From positions 62,001 to 126,000 of the forward strand of contig NZ_JHUW01000009.1 of the NCBI RefSeq assembly GCF_000619825.1: 64,000 nucleotides of DNA. The letters run 5' to 3'. The number at the start of each line of letters is the position of its first letter. Within the stretch, counting starts at the first letter, position 1. Shown in pieces: positions 52,268 to 60,787 of the stretch. Below the pieces are notes generated by a model. That model was not told where the DNA came from, ran no database searches, and worked only from the letters and a program-made list of their open reading frames with translations. Made by a program: the position numbers and the translations under genes. Source of the stretch: Prevotella sp. MA2016 (lineage in GTDB: Bacteria > Bacteroidota > Bacteroidia > Bacteroidales > Bacteroidaceae).

Positions 52268-54031
52268 ATGAACCTAAAACAACTTCTATGTTTAGCAGGT
52301 CTTGTACTATCTATGAATGTGCAAGCTCAACCTATGAATGTGCAAGCTCAACAATTAAAGATTCATGTTGACAAGAAAGGTAAAATTGGTTATGTTGACC
52401 AAGATGGTAATGAAGTCATCAAATGTCAATATGAATCTGCCCAACCTTTTAATGACGGTATTGCAATTGTTACGAAGGGTGGAAAGTCAGGCATAATCGA
52501 CACTAAAGGAACTGTTTTGCTTCCATTGAAATACACTCAGATATTCCCATGGAACAAGAACCTTTACCTTATCAAATCAGGAAAATTAATGGGACTTGCG
52601 AACCATGAAGGCAAAGAAATGCTACCAGCTAAGTACTCATTCATTTCGCGTCCAAATTGCTATGGTAAAGCAATAATTGCATTAGGTGGTAAAGCTACAC
52701 CCTCCGACAAAAAGACATACATGGCAAAAGCAAAGTATGGTATTATCAATGCAAATGGAGACATATTAGTAGAACCAAAATACAAAGGACTATATGAATT
52801 TGCATATGATGGAGCAAATGAAGTAAAATACTACGAGGGGAAACGTCTTTTGTTCAGCTACCATTGCACAGCAGACACCTTAGTTACTGATTGTACTTAT
52901 TTGGGATTCAGCGGGAATAACCTTGGGATTTATAATGCCGGCATCATTGATAGTAAAGGAAAAGAAATCTTAAAACCAGGTTTGTACTACTTTGTTATGC
53001 AACCACAGAGTGGTATGGTAAGATACTATAATGTTACAAAGAAACAAACAATATGCGGTTATCACAATCTAAGCACTGGTAAAGGATTTGAAGCAGCCAA
53101 ATTCGACACAAAGTTCGATGACATCAAATTCTGGACTCATGGAGATTTTATCGGCGAAGTTGCACCTGTTAATGGCAGCACATGGTCATTCATCAACAAT
53201 AGCGGGACAACAGTCAGAACAGGATATTCTTCATTAAAGCATAGCATTGCAAGTGGATTATGGGCTGCAAAGAACAATTCTGGAAAGTGGGAAGTTTTTA
53301 ATGATCATAACAATGACATCGCACCACTATCTGGATATGATGAAATCGAATTTCCTAGATTCAAAGAAGATCAACAAGTGTTTTCTGTCTTAAAAGAAGG
53401 AAAATATGGTTGTATCACTCGCTCTGGTGACATCAGAGTTCCTTTCGAATTCGAGAAAGCTTACGGCAACATATACGACATGATTGCTGTTATGAAAGAT
53501 GGAAAATGGGGAATGGTTTCACCCGAGAACTCAGAACTCATCCCTACAGCTTTCGCAAACGTTGTTTTCCCATCGGAGCGTAACACAAAACACATGTGGG
53601 TAACGAAAGAGGATTCACTATTCTATCACTATAATCTGCAAACTAATCAGATATCTACCACTGGTTATAAAAGAGTTGACAACTTCAAAGAAGGTATCGC
53701 CCATGTTGCACCAACGGACATGATAGTCGACAACACGCCATTGAATCGCGCACAAATATTTCTTCCAAATGCAGTCAAAACAGATATCGACAATGTTGAT
53801 GTAGCAAAGAACATTGATAAATTCGGCTATCTCATAAATACCAATGATGAAGTACTGATGGATATGCCTGTTTCTGTAGCATATAAAGACCTGATAGTAA
53901 AAGAAATCCAAAAGCGTAATGGACGCGCTTTAACATCCATGGAGAAGAAGAATATACTATTAGAGGCCACACGTGAGAATCGTTCTTACGATTTGAATGC
54001 AACACTAAGTAAAAATGAATGGAATTATTAA
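52268..54031 (+). CDS. Exported WG-repeat protein
   Basis: 587 residues. Signal peptide region MNLKQLLCLAGLVLSMNVQA followed by a duplicated MNVQAQ segment, caused by a perfect 21-bp tandem repeat at 52311-52352. The body consists of ~40-50-residue WG-type beta repeats (KIGYVDQDGNEVIKCQYESA, KSGIIDTKGTVLLPLKY, KYGCITRSGDIRVPFEFEKA, KWGMVSPENSELIPTAF). WG-repeat proteins are common exported proteins of unknown role. First gene of an AT-rich run of eight envelope genes, 18 bp before the next. Confidence 0.85.
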   Translation: MNLKQLLCLAGLVLSMNVQAQPMNVQAQQLKIHVDKKGKIGYVDQDGNEVIKCQYESAQPFNDGIAIVTKGGKSGIIDTKGTVLLPLKYTQIFPWNKNLYLIKSGKLMGLANHEGKEMLPAKYSFISRPNCYGKAIIALGGKATPSDKKTYMAKAKYGIINANGDILVEPKYKGLYEFAYDGANEVKYYEGKRLLFSYHCTADTLVTDCTYLGFSGNNLGIYNAGIIDSKGKEILKPGLYYFVMQPQSGMVRYYNVTKKQTICGYHNLSTGKGFEAAKFDTKFDDIKFWTHGDFIGEVAPVNGSTWSFINNSGTTVRTGYSSLKHSIASGLWAAKNNSGKWEVFNDHNNDIAPLSGYDEIEFPRFKEDQQVFSVLKEGKYGCITRSGDIRVPFEFEKAYGNIYDMIAVMKDGKWGMVSPENSELIPTAFANVVFPSERNTKHMWVTKEDSLFYHYNLQTNQISTTGYKRVDNFKEGIAHVAPTDMIVDNTPLNRAQIFLPNAVKTDIDNVDVAKNIDKFGYLINTNDEVLMDMPVSVAYKDLIVKEIQKRNGRALTSMEKKNILLEATRENRSYDLNATLSKNEWNY

Positions 54032-54049
54032 CTTCAAAGAAAGACGGTT

Positions 54050-55273
54050 ATGAAGATGCGATATATCATATTAGGACTTGCAGTAGCAACAGTTTCTAAC
54101 ACACTTGCCCAAGAAACAGAATCAAATTATCGACGCAGTTCGATATATTCAATTTTAGTTAATCACACAGACCAAAAGTTTGCAGGTGAAATCAAAGAAG
54201 CTTTCTTGCAGATTCCTGTTCCAGACAAGTTTAACGATCACAATCTGAGCGTCAAAGTCCTCACCATGGACAAAAAGCTATCTGGAGCTGGTAGTGAAAA
54301 GGAGAATACTGAGATTACTTCATTCCTTAATAATAATAAGGTTGCAAGTCGCCTAGTTGGACGCTGGTTCAATAGAGATTTCTTCACTGGGAAATGCGAC
54401 ATGGAATTGATAAAAGAGCGTGGTCTCTATAACGCGACAGAGTTTGATAAGCAATTGGCAGATCGTTCAGCTCGCGGCATTGCTATGCTCCAGGATGCAG
54501 GTGAAGATCTAATAGGTAACACTTTTGTCATTGTGAACGATATACGTTACGTAGACAAGAATAAAGGTGCAAAAACAGGAGCTGCGATAATTAAGATTCT
54601 AGGAGCAGTTGCTGCGGCAGCAACAGGAAGCAATATCGACGATTTGACGGACAATATCGGAGATATGGTTGAAACTATTAAAGGTTTTAAAGTAAAAATC
54701 AACACCTTCCTCTACCAACTGGAATGGTCGGATGATATTGCTAACCTATTCTATCAGGAGCAATACTCTGGCACACCAAATCATGAGAAATGGGCTACCT
54801 TTGAGGCTGCGCGAGGAGACTACAAGCTGAAGTATGTTGGCAAAGTTGAGAGTAGTGGTGGTACAACGTCATTCTTAGGCATTAACGAAAACGAGCCGAT
54901 TGTAATGGTACGCAAAGCTTGTCAGCGAGCTATTGACGAAAATGTTGTCGACCTGCAACGAAATTACATCGAATTCAGAACAAAGACACCATTAGTGAGC
55001 GTTGAGCCACTCACTGCCTTTATTGGAATGAAGGAGGGGGTTAGTTCGAAGAGCAAATTCGAAGTACTAGAAGTTGTTGAGAAAGAGAATGGGAAACATG
55101 AATATAATCGTGTAGGAGTTATTGAACCCATTGATAATCTTATTTGGGACAATCGTTACATGGCCGTTGAAGAGGGGGCCACAGGCGCCACACTTGGCTA
55201 TACTACTTTCCGCAAAGTCAGTGGCAAAGATTTTGCCAAGGGCATGCTAATACGTGAAATGTCAAACAAATAA
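54050..55273 (+). CDS. Uncharacterised exported protein
   Basis: 407 residues. Signal peptide MKMRYIILGLAVATVSNTLAQ. Mixed alpha/beta body with a Gly/Ala-rich, possibly membrane-associating helix at ~180-195 (AAIIKILGAVAAAATGSNI) and VGVIEPIDNLIWDNRYMAVE near the C-terminus. NTFVIVNDIRYVDK and LYQLEWSDDIANLFYQE look like conserved cores. No family recognised. Lies between the WG-repeat gene (18 bp) and an LPP20/FlgT-like small protein gene, so probably part of the same envelope complex. Confidence 0.72.
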   Translation: MKMRYIILGLAVATVSNTLAQETESNYRRSSIYSILVNHTDQKFAGEIKEAFLQIPVPDKFNDHNLSVKVLTMDKKLSGAGSEKENTEITSFLNNNKVASRLVGRWFNRDFFTGKCDMELIKERGLYNATEFDKQLADRSARGIAMLQDAGEDLIGNTFVIVNDIRYVDKNKGAKTGAAIIKILGAVAAAATGSNIDDLTDNIGDMVETIKGFKVKINTFLYQLEWSDDIANLFYQEQYSGTPNHEKWATFEAARGDYKLKYVGKVESSGGTTSFLGINENEPIVMVRKACQRAIDENVVDLQRNYIEFRTKTPLVSVEPLTAFIGMKEGVSSKSKFEVLEVVEKENGKHEYNRVGVIEPIDNLIWDNRYMAVEEGATGATLGYTTFRKVSGKDFAKGMLIREMSNK

Positions 55274-55295
55274 TTTCAAAACAGAAAAGAAAGAA

Positions 55296-55769
55296 ATGAC
55301 AATGAAAAGAACTGTTAGTTTATTATTCCTGCTATTCACAATGATACTTGGTGTAGCAGCGAAAGGTGATAAAATGCCTCAATATGATATTACTGGGGCT
55401 GGATCAGGTACAGAAGGAACTCTTCTCGTAAAAGTATACGTCTATGCTAAAAGCGTAAAAGATGAAGACCTAAAGCGAGCAGCTGTTCATGGAGTGGTAT
55501 TCCGGGGCTGTAGTGGTAATGCAAGCGGTGCACGGCAACCAGCCATGGCATCACCAACAGCAGAAATCGACAATGCCGCTTTCTGTGAAGCATTTTTCGC
55601 AAAAGATGGTCAATGTCAGAATTTTGCAAGCATCGTTACAGGATCATACGATCGTGTAAAAACACAAAAGGGGTATAAATGCGGTGCTATACTTCAAATA
55701 GACAAGACTGCTCTCCGCAAAACACTTGAACAAGCAGGTGTAGTTCGTTCTCTATCATCTGGTTTCTAA
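55296..55769 (+). CDS. Uncharacterised exported protein, paralogue A
   Basis: 157 residues from ATG 55296 (ATG 55302 also possible); an in-frame start at 55254 overlaps the previous gene. Signal peptide ends GVAAK. The mature part (GTEGTLLVKVYVYAKS, DLKRAAVHGVVFRGCSG, AFCEAFFAKDGQCQNFASIV) shares its plan with the protein at 56378: a strand pair, a helix AA.HGV.F.G, and a helix before the last strand. This resembles LPP20/FlgT-N-like modules, though the assignment is tentative. Confidence 0.68.
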   Translation: MTMKRTVSLLFLLFTMILGVAAKGDKMPQYDITGAGSGTEGTLLVKVYVYAKSVKDEDLKRAAVHGVVFRGCSGNASGARQPAMASPTAEIDNAAFCEAFFAKDGQCQNFASIVTGSYDRVKTQKGYKCGAILQIDKTALRKTLEQAGVVRSLSSGF

Positions 55770-55786
55770 CCCATAATTCACAAAAC

Positions 55787-56359
55787 ATGAAGAAAGTATT
55801 ATTATCATTATTACTTTGCACATTTACTGCAACTGGCTACGCACAGTACCGTGATGTAAAACTTCCCGAAGCACCCAAGCATACAAACTATAGAGATTAC
55901 GAGACACAGGACAATGGTTTCTGGTTTGCCGCTGAAGCAGAGGGTGCCAGCAGCGCTATGCCAGTACGCAGGAACATGCAATTTGCCAGTGCGACATTTA
56001 CAACAGGATATCGTTTCAACGAGTTTCTGCGTCTGGGTGTTGGACTCGGCACGCGTATTTATGTCAACAATGCCGACGTAAGAGATACTGAAAACAGATT
56101 TGCATTTCCTGTATTTGCAAATATGCGTGGTAATTTTATTTCAGCTTATGATCGCGATGGTGTTCCTTTCTGGTCAATTAATGCCGGCTATGCCGTCAAT
56201 GATGGAGTATTTGCCAGTCCTACTATCGGATATAGTTTCGGCGGACTACGTAACAACTTCCTGATAGGTATTAGTTATACAATCAGTCGTTTTAAAGATT
56301 ACAAGAAAGAGAATACGACTTTCAGCTATTTCGGTTTAAAACTAGGATATGAATTCTAA
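55787..56359 (+). CDS. Small outer-membrane beta-barrel protein
   Basis: 190 residues. Signal peptide MKKVLLSLLLCTFTATGYAQ, then strands typical of an 8-strand barrel (FASATFTTGYRFNEFLRLGV, FWSINAGYAVNDGVFASPTI, NFLIGISYTISRF) ending YFGLKLGYEF with terminal Phe. Fourth gene of the run; 17 bp from each neighbour. Could anchor the complex in the outer membrane. Confidence 0.8.
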   Translation: MKKVLLSLLLCTFTATGYAQYRDVKLPEAPKHTNYRDYETQDNGFWFAAEAEGASSAMPVRRNMQFASATFTTGYRFNEFLRLGVGLGTRIYVNNADVRDTENRFAFPVFANMRGNFISAYDRDGVPFWSINAGYAVNDGVFASPTIGYSFGGLRNNFLIGISYTISRFKDYKKENTTFSYFGLKLGYEF

Positions 56360-56377
56360 AACTAAAAATCGTCTGAT

Positions 56378-56845
56378 ATGAAAAAATTAGTATTAATCAT
56401 AATAGCGAGCATATCGCTGACGTGTGTCCATGCGCAGAATAAAGCTATCTATGCCCGAACTTCCATCAGATGTCTTGGTGTAGAGTTAGATGGATCGCAA
56501 ACTCTCCGTGTACAAGGATACGGCCGAAATCGTACAGATGCAAAGGAGCAGGCAAAGAAAAACGCGGTATGGGCAGTCATCTTTGAAGGTATACGCGATG
56601 GCGTACAAGGGTGTAACAATCGTCCACTCGTAACAGAAGTGAATGCAAAAGAACGCTACGAGAACTACTTTAACATTTTCTTTGCCGATGATGGCGAATA
56701 CCAGAAATATGTATTGCTACGCGATACCAAGAAACGCTCAGGTGGTAGATCTAAAGACAAATTAGGTTATGCTTATGATCTAACCATTCGCGTACTGAGG
56801 GCTGAATTAAAAGCACGCCTAAAGGCCGACAATGTTATAGACTAA
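56378..56845 (+). CDS. Uncharacterised exported protein, paralogue B
   Basis: 155 residues. Signal peptide MKKLVLIIIASISLTCVHAQ. LRVQGYGRNRTDAKEQAKKNAVWAVIFEGI (key core AKKNAVWAVIFEGI) and YENYFNIFFADDGEYQKYVL align in plan with the protein at 55296, so the operon holds a paralogous pair. Similar to LPP20/FlgT-type small domains in which a repeated-Ala helix packs on a sheet. Function unknown. Confidence 0.68.
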   Translation: MKKLVLIIIASISLTCVHAQNKAIYARTSIRCLGVELDGSQTLRVQGYGRNRTDAKEQAKKNAVWAVIFEGIRDGVQGCNNRPLVTEVNAKERYENYFNIFFADDGEYQKYVLLRDTKKRSGGRSKDKLGYAYDLTIRVLRAELKARLKADNVID

Positions 56846-56858
56846 AAAGGAACAAATT

Positions 56859-57812
56859 ATGAAAATAAAAACATTATTATCCATCATGATGCTGACAGCA
56901 TTTTCACTGTCAGCAATGGCGCAAGCAAAGAAACCAACTCTAATGGTAGTGCCAAGTGAAGCTTGGTGTAAAGCTCATGGCTACGAACAGACTTTCGACA
57001 ACCAAGGCATGATTGAGGAAATTCCAGATTACAAAGCTGCAGTATCTTCTGACCAACAGCTAAATGCAATCATCTCTAAGATTAATACCCTTATGGCAGA
57101 TCGAGGATTCCCTCTTAAAGATCTTCAGCAGAATCTGAGAAGTATCTCTAACCTCTCGGCAGAGGATAGACTGATTACTAGTAAGACCAGCGGTTCAAAC
57201 ATACAGGAAAGTCCATTAGATCGTTTACGCCGTACAGCAAAAGCTGACATTTTACTGGAAATAGACTGGATGGTCAATACTGTAGGACCAAAGAGTAGCA
57301 TCACTTACAATCTGCGTGCCATCGATGCATATAGTAATAAGCAAGTTGCAGGTGCACAAGGAACAGGAAAGGGTTCCTTCTCTGCAGAAATACCAGTATT
57401 ATTGGAAGAAGCGGTTCAAGACCATATGGACAGCTTTGTTGAACGTTTGCAATCTCATTTCGATGATCTGCTAACCAACGGCCGTGAAGTTGTACTCGAT
57501 ATGCGTGTATTTGATATCGGGACAATCGACTTTGAAAAAATGTATGGTGACTTAGAACTCAGTGAAGTTATAGACAATTGGCTATCGGACAACTGCGTGA
57601 ACCATCGATTCAGCAAATCAGATGCCACTGAATCAATGATACTATATGAACAGGTACGCATTCCGCTATACAAAGCTAACGGATCAGCTCAAGACACTTA
57701 TGGTTTTGCCCGCGAACTAGCTCGTTTCTTAGGCGCATCACCATACAACATCACAGTAAAGACTGTTAATCGCGGTCTTGGGCGATGTCTTTTAATTTTA
57801 GGAGAAAAGTAG
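56859..57812 (+). CDS. Uncharacterised exported protein (DUF6175-like)
   Basis: 317 residues. Signal peptide ends LSAMAQ. Opens KKPTLMVVPSEAWCKAHGYE, then LNAIISKINTLMADRGFPLKD, ADILLEIDWMVNTVGPKSSI, YNLRAIDAYSNKQVAGAQGT and FLGASPYNITVKTVNRGLGR. The repeated strand-helix pattern with TLMVVPS... and a nucleotide-free N-terminal strand is like CsgG/TolB-type lipoprotein partners; I recall DUF6175 for this family but cannot confirm. 13 bp after paralogue B. Confidence 0.68.
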   Translation: MKIKTLLSIMMLTAFSLSAMAQAKKPTLMVVPSEAWCKAHGYEQTFDNQGMIEEIPDYKAAVSSDQQLNAIISKINTLMADRGFPLKDLQQNLRSISNLSAEDRLITSKTSGSNIQESPLDRLRRTAKADILLEIDWMVNTVGPKSSITYNLRAIDAYSNKQVAGAQGTGKGSFSAEIPVLLEEAVQDHMDSFVERLQSHFDDLLTNGREVVLDMRVFDIGTIDFEKMYGDLELSEVIDNWLSDNCVNHRFSKSDATESMILYEQVRIPLYKANGSAQDTYGFARELARFLGASPYNITVKTVNRGLGRCLLILGEK

Positions 57813-57829
57813 AAAGGAGGATTTGAATT

Positions 57830-58762
57830 ATGAAAATGAAGAATATTCTGGCAATAATATGCCTTATGGCTTCTGCGAACACTTTTGCTCAAGACTGCGT
57901 ATTGCCCATTTCCATCCAGCTTGATGAAGATTTTTCCAATGTTCCAACCGCAGCAAGTAACATCTTGTATCAGTCACTACTTCGTGTAGCGACAGAAAAT
58001 GGCCTTACGACAGAAGCTCCAACTACTCCCTTCGTGCTAACAGCACATTGTGATGTACTTGATAAGAGTAATTTACCTGGACCACCTATTCAGACGGTGT
58101 ATAATTTTGGTGTAACATTTTATATGGCTGACACCTATAGCCAGAAGAAATTCGGAACAGCATATATTACACTTGATGGCGTAGGCACAGGTGAAGTTAA
58201 GAGCTACATCAACGCATTCCGTCGAATTAATACCCGAAATAGTGAGATCATCAATCTCATAAATCGAGGGAAAAAGAACATGTTGAACTATTACGATTCA
58301 CAGTACCGTAACATCATTAAGGAGGCTAAGAGGCTTGTAGGTCTTCAGAAATACGAAGAGGCACTAACAATGGTATTAGCAATACCTCTCTGTTCGAAAG
58401 GTGGTGAAGAGGCTACGCGCTACGGGCTTGAACTCTACACGAAGTATCTTGATAGAATGAATCTCTATCTACTTAATCAAGCAAAAGCGCTATGGGCTGC
58501 TGGTCAGGATCAAGAAACGGCCTACGAAGTGTGTTCTATGTTAGCACAGATTGACCCAGATGCTGCCTGTTACAACGAAGCCTGGAAACTTATGAAAGAA
58601 GTTAAAGCACAGGTTCGTAGTGACATCGACTTTGAGATGCGCGAGAAGTATCATGATCAAATCAAATTGGAGAAAGACCGTATTCAAGCCGCCAAAGCTG
58701 TAGGCGTAGCATTTGGTAATAATCAGAAACCCACAACAACCAATTTAATGTGGCTAAGATAA
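57830..58762 (+). CDS. Uncharacterised exported protein with TPR-like C-terminus
   Basis: 310 residues. Signal peptide MKMKNILAIICLMASANTFAQ. The N-terminal ~130 residues are beta-rich (LPISIQLDEDFSNVPTAASN, FVLTAHCDVLDKSNLPGPPI), the C-terminal ~150 are helical with TPR-like pairs (AKRLVGLQKYEEALTMVLAI, AKALWAAGQDQETAYEVCSM) and a charged terminal helix. 17 bp after the DUF6175-like gene. The N-terminal half resembles CsgG-type outer-membrane assembly lipoproteins in size and order only. Confidence 0.68.
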   Translation: MKMKNILAIICLMASANTFAQDCVLPISIQLDEDFSNVPTAASNILYQSLLRVATENGLTTEAPTTPFVLTAHCDVLDKSNLPGPPIQTVYNFGVTFYMADTYSQKKFGTAYITLDGVGTGEVKSYINAFRRINTRNSEIINLINRGKKNMLNYYDSQYRNIIKEAKRLVGLQKYEEALTMVLAIPLCSKGGEEATRYGLELYTKYLDRMNLYLLNQAKALWAAGQDQETAYEVCSMLAQIDPDAACYNEAWKLMKEVKAQVRSDIDFEMREKYHDQIKLEKDRIQAAKAVGVAFGNNQKPTTTNLMWLR

Positions 58763-58851
58763 AAACTGAATCTTAATAATGGTCGTATCCTGACCTAATC
58801 TATTAACTACGTACCAAAGGATACTTGGTGCAATCTAAAAACAAAAACTGT

Positions 58852-59430
58852 ATGAAAAGAACATTACTGATGGTTGTTCTCGCACTCACAACCTTTACAA
58901 TGAGCGCACAGGAAGACTCAAAGCTGACATTAAAAGTTGGAGCCGGTTTTTCTTCTGTTGTTGGTAGCGATGCAGATACAAAGTTAAACTTTGCATACAA
59001 AGCAGGTTTCGCTTACGATTTAAGTGTTTCTGAAAATTTCTCTATTATTCCTGGTATTGAGTTTGTAACAAAAGGATTCAAGTCTGATGCTGTTGACGGC
59101 AAAATAAGCATGTCATACCTAGAAGTTCCTATTTTTGCAGCATACAAGATACCTGTTTCTGACGGCATGAAACTCGCCATTAAGGCTGGTCCATACGTTG
59201 CTTACGGTCTTTTCGGCAGTGAGATTGAATGGTACGGCGGTGGCAAGACAAAGGTTTTCGACAAAGACGGTGGATATGACCGTTTTGATGTTGGTGCTAT
59301 TGCAGGCTTATCACTAGAATTTGAACAGTTCAATATTGGTTTAGAGTATAGCCGCGGGCTCAAGAAATTAGATTCGAACTTTAGCCAATTTAACCAAGCT
59401 TTTGGCGTCGTCTTTGGATATAAGTTCTAA
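58852..59430 (+). CDS. Outer-membrane beta-barrel protein (PorT-like)
   Basis: 192 residues from ATG 58852. Signal peptide MKRTLLMVVLALTTFTMSAQ. Strand pattern LTLKVGAGFSSVVGSD, LNFAYKAGFAYDLSVSENFS, IIPGIEFVTKGF, and end FGVVFGYKF, the PF13568-type barrel. 89 bp after the preceding gene and before a terminator, so last gene of the run. No -7 box was found in the gap. Confidence 0.83.
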   Translation: MKRTLLMVVLALTTFTMSAQEDSKLTLKVGAGFSSVVGSDADTKLNFAYKAGFAYDLSVSENFSIIPGIEFVTKGFKSDAVDGKISMSYLEVPIFAAYKIPVSDGMKLAIKAGPYVAYGLFGSEIEWYGGGKTKVFDKDGGYDRFDVGAIAGLSLEFEQFNIGLEYSRGLKKLDSNFSQFNQAFGVVFGYKF

Positions 59431-59449
59431 TTGATAGGATTCCGATAAA

Positions 59450-59495
59450 GGACTTCCACTTGGTTACTAAACCTAAGTGGAAGTTCTTGTTTTTT
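59450..59495 (+). terminator. Terminator of the envelope operon
   Basis: CTTCCACTT (59453-59461) pairs with AAGTGGAAG (59475-59483), extended by GG/CC, followed by TTCTTGTTTTTT. Confidence 0.85.
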
Positions 59496-59622
59496 AGAGT
59501 AATGAGAACGATGTGCGCATATTATTTATCACACAATTATTCAAAGCGGATTATTTAAGTTAAATTATTCAAAATGAATAATTAATTTCAAATAATTTGT
59601 TGGTGGTTTCATGGAAATAACC

Positions 59623-59630
59623 TATCTTTG
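59623..59630 (+). promoter_or_regulatory. Promoter -7 box of the ATPase gene
   Basis: TATCTTTG, 19 bases before the ATG at 59649. An in-frame start at 59628 lies in this box and is rejected. Confidence 0.72.
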
Positions 59631-59648
59631 CCGAAAAATAAACGAGTT

Positions 59649-60776
59649 ATGAGCATAGTTACAAATCCATTTATCGCGTCGGGCAAGATTCCTGCAGAGC
59701 TTTTTTGCGACAGGAAGGACGAGTCGAAACGCCTCATCCAAAGTTTAACTAATGGTGCCAACGTTGTATTAATGTCGCCACGACGAGTTGGTAAAACACA
59801 GCTCATATACCACTGTTTTGATAAACCTGAGATAAAAGACCACTATATTACCATATTTGTGGATATACTCCGAACATCATCATTCCAGGAGTTTACCTAT
59901 GAATTTGGTAAAGCTGTATTCAACACTCTCGCCACAAAGGGGCAAAAGATGCAGAAACTGGCTATCGCTACCATGAAATCGTTGATGGGTAACATCACCA
60001 TCGATCCAGCTACCATGCTACCTACATTCGGACTTGCCATAGGAAATATACAAAACCCAGCCTATTCGTTAGAGGAAATATTCCGCACACTCGAACTGGC
60101 AGGCAAGAAATGTATTGTCGCAATCGATGAGTTCCAACAGATAACTAACTACCCAGAGAAAAATATCGAGGCTATTCTGCGTACGCATATACAAGAACTA
60201 AGTAACTCAGTATTTATTTTTGCAGGTAGTGAGCGACAGCTACTTGAAGAAATGTTCTTAGAATCAAGCAGACCTTTTTATAATAGTGCAGACATACAGA
60301 GTATTGACATTATTGCTGAGGAGAAATATAGTGAGTTTGTACAATATCATTTTAATAAGAATGACAAGAAGATTGCAAACGATACCATCAGCCATGTTTA
60401 TCACCTCTTTGAGGGCAACACCTATTATAATCAGAAAACATTCAGAGAGGCGTTTGCGCAAACCGCTCAAGGCGAAACTTGTTCACTGGAGACAGTTGAT
60501 AACAGCATCAACCTAATGATTAAAGAAGCAGACCATCTTTATAGCGAGAAACTCTCAAGACTCTCTCTCCCACAAAAAGAACTGCTATATGCCATTGCTA
60601 ACGAAGGCCGAGCACAGAAAATTACATCAGGTGCATTCATCCGCAAGCATCAGCTCAGCTCTACCAGTAGTGTCCAGCAAGCTATTAAGAAATTGCTCGC
60701 ACTTGGACTCGTTTCAACATCATCAAGCGAATACTTTATAGCTGACCAACTGATGTATCTTTGGCTAAGGAAATAA
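59649..60776 (+). CDS. AAA-type ATPase of the archaeal/DUF234-like (PF01637) class
   Basis: 375 residues. Walker A LMSPRRVGKTQ at ~41-51 and Walker B CIVAIDEFQQ with D160-E161; sensor-like FAGSERQLLEEMF. The C-terminal ~70 residues read as a winged helix (ASTSSVQQAIKKLLALGLVS-type segment, LSSTSSVQQAIKKLLALGLV). This class is frequent in Bacteroidota genomic islands and is of uncertain role, possibly DNA-associated or toxin-like. Own promoter; converges on the recombinase gene with 11 bp between stops. Confidence 0.82.
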   Translation: MSIVTNPFIASGKIPAELFCDRKDESKRLIQSLTNGANVVLMSPRRVGKTQLIYHCFDKPEIKDHYITIFVDILRTSSFQEFTYEFGKAVFNTLATKGQKMQKLAIATMKSLMGNITIDPATMLPTFGLAIGNIQNPAYSLEEIFRTLELAGKKCIVAIDEFQQITNYPEKNIEAILRTHIQELSNSVFIFAGSERQLLEEMFLESSRPFYNSADIQSIDIIAEEKYSEFVQYHFNKNDKKIANDTISHVYHLFEGNTYYNQKTFREAFAQTAQGETCSLETVDNSINLMIKEADHLYSEKLSRLSLPQKELLYAIANEGRAQKITSGAFIRKHQLSSTSSVQQAIKKLLALGLVSTSSSEYFIADQLMYLWLRK

Positions 60777-60787
60777 AGACATTCACT

